From Oscillospiraceae bacterium (GTDB taxonomy: Bacteria > Bacillota_A > Clostridia > Oscillospirales > Oscillospiraceae): a stretch of DNA of 36,717 nucleotides. Made by a program: the position numbers and the translations under genes. Shown here one piece after another: positions 30,401 to 36,717 of the stretch; positions within the stretch are counted from its first letter, which is position 1; each line of letters opens with the position of its first letter. The notes beneath the pieces were generated by a model, which ran no database searches, was not told the DNA's origin, and saw only the letters and a list, made by a program, of their open reading frames with translations. The stretch is from contig JAFQHF010000109.1 of the NCBI GenBank assembly GCA_017398105.1, positions 1-36,717 of the forward strand, written 5' to 3'.

Positions 30401-32554
30401 TTAAACGGTGTGACCGCAGACCTGAAGCCGGGACAACCCTACTTTGCCAGTGCACAGCACAGAGAGGGCAAGCGGACGTCCTTCGATCTGCTGGGCGGTT
30501 TGGAAATGTACCTGACCAGTGCGAAGAATCAGATCTTCCACATCGACGATATCCAGATGCTGCGGGCTTTACGCAATTATGTGGCGGATATTTACGGACG
30601 AGCTAACGGACTTAATGACCTGGACTCAATGACCGAGGAAGAACAGGAGGCCAAAATCAAAGATGTGTACAGATCGCATCTTTCCACTTTTGCGAAATTC
30701 CTGAACGAGTCGGCCAACGTGCTTGCCGGTAAGACTGCTTTAATTGACAGAGGTGTGGAGGGCTTTATCGGACGCAGAGGCTTAACCTTACTGAACGACG
30801 TCAACAAGCAGGTAGGCGCCCAGGCGGTTGGTTACAACATCAGCTCCCCTATGACAAACTTCCTTTCTGTGGTTCAGGCTGTGGCGAAGACGGAAGGCTT
30901 CAAGATGGATTTCATAAGGGCAGCTGGACGGATGGCGCTCAACAAGATTACACGGCAAGACGATGGCTTTGCCGAAAAAAGCTCCGTAATCGTCCGGAGA
31001 AAAGGCGCAGACCAATTCAACAGGACACTTTGGCAGAAGCTAGGGGATCCGGGATACTGGTTCATGGGTAAGACAGATCAGATATCCACAGAGCTGATTG
31101 CCCGGACAAAGTTTAATGAGCTGACCCGGAAGGGGATGGACGAGCAAACAGCGCTCTATGAAACGGATAAGTGGGTGTCCCGGCTGATGGGCGACCGCTC
31201 TTTGGGGCAAATGCCGCTGATTTTCAACTCAAAGCTGTTGGGCTTGTTCACAAAATTCCAGTTGGAAGTCAGAAACCAACTGGACAGTATGTATTATGAC
31301 ACGATCCAAGAGACGAAAGCCTTAACTCCGGAGGTCCAGGGAAGAAATGCAAGGATCGCGGCAAAGGTGACGTCAAAGTTTGCGCAGCTGGCGATCTTGC
31401 AGCATGTCTTCGGCATGGGCTTCCAAAAAGTAGCCGGTTACAATCCGGCATTCGACATCATCAGCATCATTGCCACGGCATTTGGCTGGAATGATGATGA
31501 CGACAGTGAGGATACCTTCCAGGACAATTTTGAGCAAGCATTGGCGGAATTGTTGGAGGATCTGCCGTATACCAGTGCACTGACTGGTGGCCGAATTCCC
31601 ATCGGAAATGCTTTGCCGATAGCAGAACTTACGAACAGGGAAGATCAGTATGGTAACGAAAAACCAAGATGGCAGACGGCTCTGGAGGTACTTCCGTATT
31701 TTGTGATGCCGGGTGGTTACGGACAAGCTAAAAAGACGGTGCAGGGCTTGGATATGTACGGCGCGTTTGACTGGCTTACCGGCAAGGATCACTCAGTACC
31801 CGGCAATTACACTTCAGACGGGCGGCTTCGGTACACTACAGATGGGGGCGTCCTTCCGTTTGCGAGAGATGTGGTTTTTGGCAAATGGTCAGGCAAAAAT
31901 GCTAAGCAGTACATCGAGGAAGGCAGAAGCCCCTTAAGCGAGAAGCAGACAGAGGAATTCTTTGACTTGGGCGTCAGCATCGAAGAGTACTGGGAGATCC
32001 AGGACGGTCTGAAGGCCCTGAACAAGCAGAGCGACACCGGCACGGCATCGCTGAACCAAAAGGGCGACTACATTGGCGGCCTGAATCTGACGACGCAGCA
32101 GAAGAACATCCTGATCAACAACATCGCCGGACGGAAAGAGCCTATCGATATGTCCACCTATGGCGATTACCCCAATTTTGAAGAATTCGACTACGGCACC
32201 CAAAACCCCGGCAAGTACGCGGTATCTCAGGCGGTGGGCGGGTATGCTAAATACCAGACATACAGCAGCGCGATGGGAAAATTCAAGGCAGACAAGGATG
32301 AGGACGGCAACGACGTTGAAAACAGCCGCAAGGAAAAGGTTGTGGATTATATCAACAGCTTGAATATTTCTTACGGAGAAAAAATCATCCTGTATGTTTC
32401 TAAATATCCCTCAAAGGAAAGTCGGGAGGCCTACGGGTATGACATCGTGGAGTACCTGAACGGCCGCAGCGACATCAGCGAAGAGCAGATGCGCAAGATC
32501 CTGCGGGAGCTGGGCTTCAAGGTGGACTGGGAAGGCAGAGTAACATGGGATTAA
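24461..32554 (+). CDS. giant phage polyvalent protein (2697 residues) with metallopeptidase and toxin-like domains
   Basis: This multi-domain protein is probably ejected with the DNA. By position: residues 1-110, Gln/Arg-rich; about 572-660, Gly/Ala-rich hydrophobic stretches that could enter a membrane; about 940-1140, a zincin-like metallopeptidase with HEITH (1003-1007) and a later acidic ELIADLVGDY (1072-1081) as likely ligands; about 1152-1350, an AT-rich segment with HIEDRHG (1242-1248), resembling the PBECR (Barnase-EndoU-ColicinE5/RelE-like) nuclease domains of polyvalent proteins; about 1380-1500, a low-complexity linker; about 1510-1640, coiled coil; about 2120-2300, an LPD38-like domain (SSPMTNFL... 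and GDPGYWFMGKTDQ). One unbroken frame starts after a weak GGAG site. Domain names are by recognition of motifs, not a search. Confidence 0.85.
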   Translation: MAVNQDYSALRERYQQRQAARQAAKTSHTEALKSAFLQRQAQRGFTNGTSPQSGAFDIDPRKMGFLQRQMQRGNITQEQALEQIYKPYKDFINQVNGVISGYDQFANNFNTRFGGRKYDMSDAYMGDSQQYLDEATAYNQQLIAQSNAILAMLAANPDAFDKETVEEIKSSLTMAQENAAAILKVAGEDNAYWSSWGNGAIDHEQELEEMQLLLAEWDATGVLRNAVEQDLPLDDDQQARYNRLVAAMKPYEGSREVLENAIAEKQTFLEENPDWASFSTAEYVYQKAQQDEAFAKKYAGKTGAELVNLINFIDDEAEKEWVTGEALRTMGFDEAQKDLDIMKQEYLELSQTGALRNHAAAGMTMSEEEKAAAEAAVAQYEAVMKKYGIDTSDEDVNPMEELSNLIVRNQQLIAESKKTQEYVRLSAVQENKDFAEFVEKGKAEAIEYAEKNKKTDHMTNKEIQVLAYYIGKDKENGTNTAETYKAAIKHYLKHRRAQEIADNINGMDIPVIEGLTRIGYNYLANMVRFGRGVVQNFNFGDEAIGPTVFELGSAYAGAGEDLNWFDRTAHKVAGVLGYMTPTIVASKLTGGATGIASVGKAAGSALLLLGSAGEAYGDALDKGYDKPAARAYSALVGLSETVLQNVLGGISEFGGLPAKLEGFIKKIKNALLKGVAKYGISAFGEVAEEELQSVLEPAFRTIIFGEEYDMPTAQEAIDTALVALLTTGALEGPRITSETIQDSKLQKLTGDQITQHSFLTSRERVVVNTITAKLVAEAEQSGKKLSEKEKQAIYDQAVEDMNTGRIDIKDIENSIGKGAKYEQLVSEFEELKELNKMNPMEMTGNQLDRRDELRKKNLEIGDKYGYGSRGYEKYIESYDKAFPKAVEGLVKSDRLSESYRERDRRSEAYQVEDLSVYSEAQRQTIQAAMDSGILNNTRRTHEFVELIAKLSEKMGVKFNFTDNKRLKESGFAIDGVTVNGYVNQDGITINVNSAKALNRVVGHEITHILEGTDLYDSLAMAVAAYAKTKGEYDSRLQQIRELYKGKEGYTGEEGANTRFQAELNAEAKLEKELIADLVGDYIFTDKAFVEKLFQEEPGLFKRIFEEIKYLCKLVTAGSKEARQLEKAKKMFTEVVREASENGVKNPTAEGGVKFAIEPSTATKYLEKANLTEEELRNGKTVQQFIDQVSSMVNKAIRSKRKLRIGSVSKQHASVVNDIMRKINPDFSADGYELWIDGTGAAHIEDRHGTNGKQDKSMATNEAKALIPWASQNASNGDFLRDKKGNIKLSGRFFNKDQSKAPEIFLEKKIDNDTVYVSECVPDSENKRIWITSAYIKKGSTGQMLNMEETSPQPTPEAPFDGNATTDIVTRPDESVKQQLSLSAQGQAETAGGGWDVRGQDVGLPMPEGYQESPVAVGASQQAQPVNLPGLEKSQPQSQGEAQEAGLSMPKQSQRTQSRGNAQADEVLPMPGDTVRAEQQSLDDEFRRQAGLEEDPSLYDPEEDEGVETTRDKLEIKQQNLKRRLDELQYLRDHLPERIAELQEKYARKPDKETKSAKALERKIMRLQLMKANPIELDKQIHQIQNRIGILEEKLQTSKPEKQDRLEQAYKKIDAEYQQAELELIKKYDEQRAKISQGLDDKGQWIKNNAFAVLWEMSDWVKGSQPSQILGRIWDLRVDGQRLEWDDIKHALADIKDGWAVLPNKNQKAIQEVLERTYQDRVNELTALDEKYNQDVEKLKKKAEQQKEEARKSEYRILRSDLHNQLVGSVKQAFVDKGMDFDTVLEKAKDLSTLKTVDNTPQRVLEKALGYKAGQVLSDMTFNKVAQNETEGIRWLNSYTDRKNGILKQLSEKYHIKPGSKESAAAQMYAEGFYVVKTGKDGEFVKGKSEIFSYGDAELARDFPDVQVQRNIKGLANDPTVRQIYDDTLDRINASRVRNGYPEIQKLDNYYLHFRAMEDFFSKLGLPFNPNDIRAKDLPTDLNGVTADLKPGQPYFASAQHREGKRTSFDLLGGLEMYLTSAKNQIFHIDDIQMLRALRNYVADIYGRANGLNDLDSMTEEEQEAKIKDVYRSHLSTFAKFLNESANVLAGKTALIDRGVEGFIGRRGLTLLNDVNKQVGAQAVGYNISSPMTNFLSVVQAVAKTEGFKMDFIRAAGRMALNKITRQDDGFAEKSSVIVRRKGADQFNRTLWQKLGDPGYWFMGKTDQISTELIARTKFNELTRKGMDEQTALYETDKWVSRLMGDRSLGQMPLIFNSKLLGLFTKFQLEVRNQLDSMYYDTIQETKALTPEVQGRNARIAAKVTSKFAQLAILQHVFGMGFQKVAGYNPAFDIISIIATAFGWNDDDDSEDTFQDNFEQALAELLEDLPYTSALTGGRIPIGNALPIAELTNREDQYGNEKPRWQTALEVLPYFVMPGGYGQAKKTVQGLDMYGAFDWLTGKDHSVPGNYTSDGRLRYTTDGGVLPFARDVVFGKWSGKNAKQYIEEGRSPLSEKQTEEFFDLGVSIEEYWEIQDGLKALNKQSDTGTASLNQKGDYIGGLNLTTQQKNILINNIAGRKEPIDMSTYGDYPNFEEFDYGTQNPGKYAVSQAVGGYAKYQTYSSAMGKFKADKDEDGNDVENSRKEKVVDYINSLNISYGEKIILYVSKYPSKESREAYGYDIVEYLNGRSDISEEQMRKILRELGFKVDWEGRVTWD

Positions 32555-32576
32555 GGGAGCCTTTCGGCTCCCTTAA
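32551..32576 (+). other. perfect stem-loop across the giant gene's stop codon
   Basis: TTAAGGGAGCC pairs with GGCTCCCTTAA over 11 bp around TTTC and contains the stop codon. No U-tract follows on either strand (TCGTGG on the plus strand), so I do not call it a terminator. It may mark an RNA processing site or a weak pause before the fibre genes. Confidence 0.6.
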
Positions 32577-32593
32577 TCGTGGAGGTGCAAAGC

Positions 32594-33337
32594 ATGAAAA
32601 AACAGGACAGGCAGGGGGTAAGAACCCCGGCCGGGTTGGAGCGGAAATACAACATTGGCCGCGCGACAAAGGAAGCCGGGCAGGCGAAGGAGATGGCCGC
32701 AAACGTCAGCCAGGAAGTTGGTACTGCGGATGCTAATGCCCTGGAAGCAAAGAGGCTGGCAAGGGATGCCAGTATTGATGCGCAGAAGGCCGTGCAAGCG
32801 ACTGAAGATCTGAGCGGTGATATGGAAGAAAAGATTAGCAAGGAGGCACTTCAGACCCCCGGTGCGGTCTCAATTACCGGCGAGAACATCACCGGCACGG
32901 TGAAGCTCACCGGTGAGCCGGACGATAACGGAAGATATCAGTCGGTGAAGGTTGCCCCGGAAGGGGTACAGCTGCAGGTGCTGGAGTTACCGCCCGGGGC
33001 AGATCCGGAGGAAGCACCTGCAGAGGTAGCCGATGGGGAGTTTTCGCACATCAAGCTGCTGATGAAAGGAAAGCGGACAGCCTTTACCGTGCAGCGAAGG
33101 GAAGGGCAGGAGGATGTGCAGACCGGTGAAATCACAGGCCAAGAGGTGACGGTGGCACTGGAGGATCTGTTGACAGGCGTCGCCTTACTGCTGGCGGTGC
33201 AGGCGGGCCGGGTGAAGATCACCGGGCTTACCGATCCGGTGGAGGATTCGGATGCTGCAAACAAGGCGTATATAGACCGGGAACTGGCCAAGCTTCGGGA
33301 GGAGCTTGGCCTTAATAACGGGCAAGAAGGAGGATAA
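32594..33337 (+). CDS. tail fibre-associated structural protein
   Basis: The 247-residue protein opens with GVRTPAGLERKYNIG, a phrase common at the N-terminus of clostridial tail proteins, followed by an Ala-rich helix. The centre is beta-rich (VSITGENITGTVKLTG, YQSVKVAPEG). It ends with KITGLTDPVEDSDAANKAYIDREL, the recurring joint sequence of phage tail fibres. ATG 32594 follows GGAGGTG. It is placed 2 nt before the large fibre gene and probably forms the base to which the fibre attaches. The family is inferred from the end motifs. Confidence 0.7.
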   Translation: MKKQDRQGVRTPAGLERKYNIGRATKEAGQAKEMAANVSQEVGTADANALEAKRLARDASIDAQKAVQATEDLSGDMEEKISKEALQTPGAVSITGENITGTVKLTGEPDDNGRYQSVKVAPEGVQLQVLELPPGADPEEAPAEVADGEFSHIKLLMKGKRTAFTVQRREGQEDVQTGEITGQEVTVALEDLLTGVALLLAVQAGRVKITGLTDPVEDSDAANKAYIDRELAKLREELGLNNGQEGG

Positions 33338-33339
33338 AT

Positions 33340-35559
33340 ATGCAGTTATATGAAATGCAGGTGAGCAAGACTACCATTACCCGGGCAGAACCGGCACTGA
33401 TCCCCAAGGGGATCATCGGGGCGGTGGTGAAGCTCAGCTTCTCGGCAGAGTGGGAGGGCCTTACCAAGACGGCGGTTTTCCGGGCCGGTGAGGTGACGAA
33501 GGATGTGGCAGATATTCAGGATGCCGTGGTGATCCCGGCGGAATGCACCCGGGAGGAAGGGGAACTGCTGCAGCTGGGCATCTACGGCGTGGACGCCCAA
33601 GGCACTGTCGCCATCCCCACCTTGTGGGCATCCATCGGCAGGATCACCGAGGCGGCAGACCCCTCCGGGGACGAGACCACCGATCCCAGTCTGCCGGTTT
33701 GGGCCCAGGTGCTGGAGATGGTGAAGCAGCTGGAGGAGCAGGGCGTGACCCAAAATGAGGTAGAGCAGGCGGTGGCTGATTTCTTCGGCGGGCAGGTACC
33801 ACCCGGAAGGGCTACGGCAGAAGGCGGCGAGATCTTCAACTTCTACACCGACCCGGTGTACACAGGAGATGACCCGCCCAAGGAGTTCCCCGGCAATACT
33901 GCCGCCAAGGGCGCTCACGCCCAAAACTTTGGCACCCATGCGGATGGGGAGTATTCCAGCGCCAGTGGCTGGAATTCCACGGCATCCGGTGGCATCGCTA
34001 ATGCAACAGGCAGAGAAACGGAAGCCAGTGGCTATGCCGCTACCACAGAGGGACACCTGACAAAGGCGTCCGGAAGATGTGCTCATGCCGGTGGCAAAGA
34101 GTCCGAAGCCACAGGCGAAAACTCTTTTGCCTACGGTTTGAAAGCGAAGGCGACAAAAAAGCAAGCATTTGCCGTAGGGGAAGAGGTTGAAGCGACTGGG
34201 GAAAACGCATTTGCTCATGGTTTAAAATCCAAAGCAACGGGCAGTCGTTCTTATGCCGGGGGCAAGGAGTCGGAAGCGACAGGTGTAAACGCATTTGCTC
34301 ATGGCTACAAGGCTAAAGCATCCAGCAATACATCTTTTGCCACCGGCGAAGACACAGAAGCCAGCGGCTTTTATGCGGTAGCATCCGGCTATAAGACAAA
34401 AGCCAGCGGCACTTGCTCAAATGCATCCGGCAGAGATACGGAGGCTCAGCAATATGCATCCAGCGCACAAGGCCGAGGCACCATCGCCACCAGCCGAAAT
34501 CAAAGCGTGCGAGGCGCATACAACATTCCCGACACACCGGACGCTAATGGCAACGGCAAATATGCCGATATCGTAGGCGGTGGCAAGAATGCCGATGACA
34601 GGGCAAACATCTACACCCTGGACTGGGCTGGCAATGCGGAGTTTGCAGGCGTTGTGAAAGAAAACGGCGTGAGACTTATGCCCCAAAAGTGTACTTACAT
34701 TAACGGGGCAGTAAGTGCAGACACAATTACAGAGCCTTTTGTTCTGTTAAACATTTCAGCAGAAAACACGAAACTGCGGTCATTGCTTGGCAATGCAAAT
34801 GACGCATATATTCAGACACAGTATTATAATTCTGTGACCGGTTGGCGCTTACAAATCGCCTGGAGCTATGCTGTTGACCCGGCAAGAATGGCTTTTAGAA
34901 CAGAATACCAAAATGTATGGTCTGAGTGGGACACCTTCGCAAAGCAAGGCGAAATCCCCATAGTTTATGCTTGGGCAAAGGCATCTAAGAAGCCAAGCTA
35001 TACGGCTGCCGAAGTTGGTGCAGTACCCACATCTAGAACGGTTAACGGAAAAGCGTTGTCTTCTGATATCTCCCTGTCAGCCAGCGATGTGGGAGCTGTT
35101 TCTGCGTCTCAGCCTTATATCGTTGCCCAAGCCACCGTCTCCGATCTGGAAATGAAACTGAAAGCAACATATGACGCAACGGTGACAGTAGGAACATATT
35201 TCTTTGATTATACCTGCAGAAAATGGTCTGACGGGATCATTGAGATTTTTGGCCGTTCAAAAGCGTTGAATACCGGCGAAATGAGCCATGTAACAACAAC
35301 GGCATCAAAAGCATGGGGCTCCCTGTATGAGACCGGTGCATTCGTTCTGCCGCCCTATCCCGAAGAACTGAAAAGCTGCTTGTATGCCAATGTTTCCTTC
35401 GCCAGCCTAAGCGGCAATGTGGTTTGGGCAGAGGGTGGCCACTGGGGAAATCTTTATGGTCTGGGAAATGTGTATTTCTGCCGGGCAGACAGAGAAGAGA
35501 ATACCGTCAATGATGTGCAGGGTAATGTTTGCACCTACACCGTTGGTACCTGGAAGTAA
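33340..35559 (+). CDS. tail fibre with YadA-like (Hep/Hag) repeats
   Basis: This 739-residue protein is the likely receptor-binding fibre. Residues 1-120 form a beta-rich attachment domain. About residues 188-392 hold many 14-residue repeats of the type A.G..SEATG.NAFAHG, as in the trimeric head of YadA-like adhesins, forming a left-handed beta roll. A joint segment VGAVPTSRTVNGKALSSDISLSASDVGAV occurs near 570-597, and the rest is a C-terminal beta domain. The DNA around 34740-34860 is only about 40-43% GC, against about 63% near 33481, suggesting an exchanged receptor-binding part. A trimeric fibre contacting host surface glycans is inferred. Confidence 0.8.
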   Translation: MQLYEMQVSKTTITRAEPALIPKGIIGAVVKLSFSAEWEGLTKTAVFRAGEVTKDVADIQDAVVIPAECTREEGELLQLGIYGVDAQGTVAIPTLWASIGRITEAADPSGDETTDPSLPVWAQVLEMVKQLEEQGVTQNEVEQAVADFFGGQVPPGRATAEGGEIFNFYTDPVYTGDDPPKEFPGNTAAKGAHAQNFGTHADGEYSSASGWNSTASGGIANATGRETEASGYAATTEGHLTKASGRCAHAGGKESEATGENSFAYGLKAKATKKQAFAVGEEVEATGENAFAHGLKSKATGSRSYAGGKESEATGVNAFAHGYKAKASSNTSFATGEDTEASGFYAVASGYKTKASGTCSNASGRDTEAQQYASSAQGRGTIATSRNQSVRGAYNIPDTPDANGNGKYADIVGGGKNADDRANIYTLDWAGNAEFAGVVKENGVRLMPQKCTYINGAVSADTITEPFVLLNISAENTKLRSLLGNANDAYIQTQYYNSVTGWRLQIAWSYAVDPARMAFRTEYQNVWSEWDTFAKQGEIPIVYAWAKASKKPSYTAAEVGAVPTSRTVNGKALSSDISLSASDVGAVSASQPYIVAQATVSDLEMKLKATYDATVTVGTYFFDYTCRKWSDGIIEIFGRSKALNTGEMSHVTTTASKAWGSLYETGAFVLPPYPEELKSCLYANVSFASLSGNVVWAEGGHWGNLYGLGNVYFCRADREENTVNDVQGNVCTYTVGTWK

Positions 35560-35571
35560 GGAGGGGAAAAC

Positions 35572-35835
35572 ATGAGATATCTGGATGCAGAAGGAAAAAC
35601 CGTTGAAAAAGAACAGCTGGATCTGACCAAGGGCTATCTGACGGAGGTGCAGGTGATCAGGGAGGATGCTGCACCGATCGATAACGTGACCAAATTCTTT
35701 TACACGAGGGATGACTACGAGATGGCACAGCAGTATTTCCTGTACCGGCCGGAAAGTCAAAGACCTACCCAGGAGCAGCGGATCACGGAGCTGGAGGAGG
35801 CGTTGGAGCTTCTTCTTTCGGGGGTGACGGAATGA
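35572..35835 (+). CDS. 87-residue tail-associated small protein
   Basis: The protein begins MRYLDAEGKTVEKEQLDLTKGYLTE and ends with a helix RITELEEALELLLSGVTE. This form recurs directly after tail fibre genes of Firmicutes phages and may be a fibre assembly or accessory protein. AAGGAGG lies before ATG 35572, and it overlaps the next gene by 4 nt (ATGA). No catalytic motif is seen. Confidence 0.6.
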   Translation: MRYLDAEGKTVEKEQLDLTKGYLTEVQVIREDAAPIDNVTKFFYTRDDYEMAQQYFLYRPESQRPTQEQRITELEEALELLLSGVTE

Positions 35836-36014
35836 AAAAGGAACTGAGAGAAAAGATCCTCGCCTTTAACAAGTCCGTCAGGGAGAAGGGAGAAAAGGCC
35901 ACGGACCTGGACATTCTGGTGGCGGAGGTCAAAAAGCTGCCCTACGGTCAGCTAAAAAAGGTTTTGACACCGGAAGTGCTGGCGGTGCTGGAAAAGTACG
36001 GCTACACGGAATAA
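35832..36014 (+). CDS. 60-residue hypothetical protein before the endolysin
   Basis: A short, strongly charged helical protein (MKKELREKILAFNKSVREKG...), with a Leu-rich C-terminal half. It has no membrane segment, so it is not a holin. ATG overlaps the previous stop as ATGA, so expression is coupled to the fibre-accessory gene. Function unknown. Confidence 0.55.
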   Translation: MKKELREKILAFNKSVREKGEKATDLDILVAEVKKLPYGQLKKVLTPEVLAVLEKYGYTE

Positions 36015-36030
36015 CAAAGGAGGAATAAAC

Positions 36031-36717
36031 ATGATCAAAACAGCAAAAGAACTGGTGGCGGCTTGCTTGGACGCCGCCAAAAATTTTAAGACCCTGTATG
36101 TTTTAAGCTGCTTCGGCGCGCCCATGAACGAAAAGAACAAGGCCCGCTATGCCAAGGCAGACCCCAAACGGGCGGCAGAAATCATGGCGGCAGATGCCGA
36201 TACCTTCGGCTTTGACTGCGTCTGCTTCATCAAGGGGCTTTTTTGGGGCTGGAAGGGCGACCCGAATCAGGTCTACGGCGGAGCTGCGTATAAGTCTAAC
36301 GGCATCCCGGACATCGGTGCGGATCAGCTGATCAAGCAGTGCATCGAGGTCAGCGAAGACTTTTCCACCATCCAGCCCGGCGAGTATGTGTGGCTGCCAG
36401 GCCATTGCGGCATCTATGTGGGGGACGGCCTGGCGGCAGAGGCCACCTTCGAGCCGGAAAGCGGCGTACAGCTGCAGGCGGTTCTTCCTATGGGCGTGAA
36501 GGATGGCTATCCCGCAACCGGTTGGGTCAAGCACGGCAAGCTGCCCTGGATCAGTTATGAGGCAGAGGAGAAAGATGATAGCAACGTCTACAAGGTAGTT
36601 GTCTATGCCGACGGTCTGATTGATGCCGAGAAGAAGAGGCAGCAGCTGGTTGCGGCTGGATTCAGCGCGGTAGTCGAGGTGGTCAAGCCGGAGCAGATCC
36701 CGGAGGAAAAGCCCGCA
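36031..36717 (+). CDS. endolysin, NlpC/P60-like, with SPOR-like tail (cut by window end)
   Basis: ATG 36031 follows AAAGGAGGAATAAAC, and the frame stays open for 229 codons to the window edge. Residues about 50-165 look like an NlpC/P60-type peptidase: FDCVCFIKGLFWGW gives likely nucleophile Cys63, and PGEYVWLPGHCGIYVGDG supplies His125. Such enzymes cut peptide bonds of peptidoglycan at the end of infection. Around residues 188-222, VYKVVVYADGLIDAEKKRQQLVAAGFSAVV resembles a SPOR-type wall-binding domain. A holin is expected nearby but none is in the window. The C-terminal end is missing only because of the cut. Confidence 0.8.
   Translation, partial: MIKTAKELVAACLDAAKNFKTLYVLSCFGAPMNEKNKARYAKADPKRAAEIMAADADTFGFDCVCFIKGLFWGWKGDPNQVYGGAAYKSNGIPDIGADQLIKQCIEVSEDFSTIQPGEYVWLPGHCGIYVGDGLAAEATFEPESGVQLQAVLPMGVKDGYPATGWVKHGKLPWISYEAEEKDDSNVYKVVVYADGLIDAEKKRQQLVAAGFSAVVEVVKPEQIPEEKPA

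Noticed and set aside
32551..32576. Terminator after the giant gene
   Set aside because: The 11-bp stem is perfect but no U-tract follows on either strand.
1..36717. CRISPR array, insertion sequence, retron or diversity-generating retroelement
   Set aside because: No spaced direct repeat series, transposase or reverse transcriptase motif was found; the repeats seen are palindromic elements or coding repeats.

Overview
The window is about 36.7 kb of a temperate tailed bacteriophage (prophage or circularised phage genome) of a Gram-positive host, most likely a gut clostridium of the Oscillospiraceae type. The grounds are strong AGGAGG-type ribosome binding sites, GC-rich coding sequence, a large serine integrase, phage families usual in Clostridia (DUF6275, DUF551, DUF2829, REP_ORF2-G2P replication proteins) and interspersed palindromic repeats of a kind I associate with that group. 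No host chromosomal gene is recognisable, and the right end cuts through an endolysin gene.

Layout. (1) 1-3200, lysogeny: serine integrase and a LexA/CI-type repressor on the minus strand, a divergent Cro-like gene, two promoters each covered by one copy of a 24-bp operator, and a small minus-strand membrane protein. (2) 3200-5540: small early genes around a 575-nt gene-free stretch that holds repeats and an unusual tRNA-Cys(GCA)-like gene. (3) 5540-12411: an early operon of tightly overlapping genes, many of them small Cys-rich zinc-ribbon proteins. It also encodes a triple-SANT DNA-binding protein, an adenine methyltransferase, a decayed DUF1064 gene, a Lar-like anti-restriction protein and a DUF2829 (Tad2-like) protein. 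(4) 12412-14081: a 418-nt structured non-coding stretch, an HUH replication initiator and a putative late-gene regulator. (5) 14236-23122: packaging and head genes (small and large terminase, portal, scaffold, coat, connector, beta-propeller-like tail-neck protein). (6) 23135-32554: two putative DNA-ejection proteins, the second a 2697-residue polyvalent protein with a metallopeptidase motif and a toxin-like domain. (7) 32594-36717: tail fibre genes, two small proteins and the start of an NlpC/P60-like endolysin.

No tail tube, sheath or tape-measure gene is visible between the connector and the fibres, and the head and ejection genes follow P22-like order. I therefore read this as a short-tailed (podovirus-like) temperate phage. 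Replication appears to depend on an HUH initiator; no phage helicase, primase or polymerase is present. Several early genes (methyltransferase, Lar, DUF2829) plausibly protect the incoming genome, and the giant ejected protein may act on the host at entry.

The observations I consider most worth following are: a 14-bp motif found three times in the upstream regions of the integrase and of the first early genes; the paired operators; the tRNA-Cys with swapped tertiary pairs and no U33; the AT-rich toxin-like domain spliced into the giant gene; and the SANT protein next to the methyltransferase.
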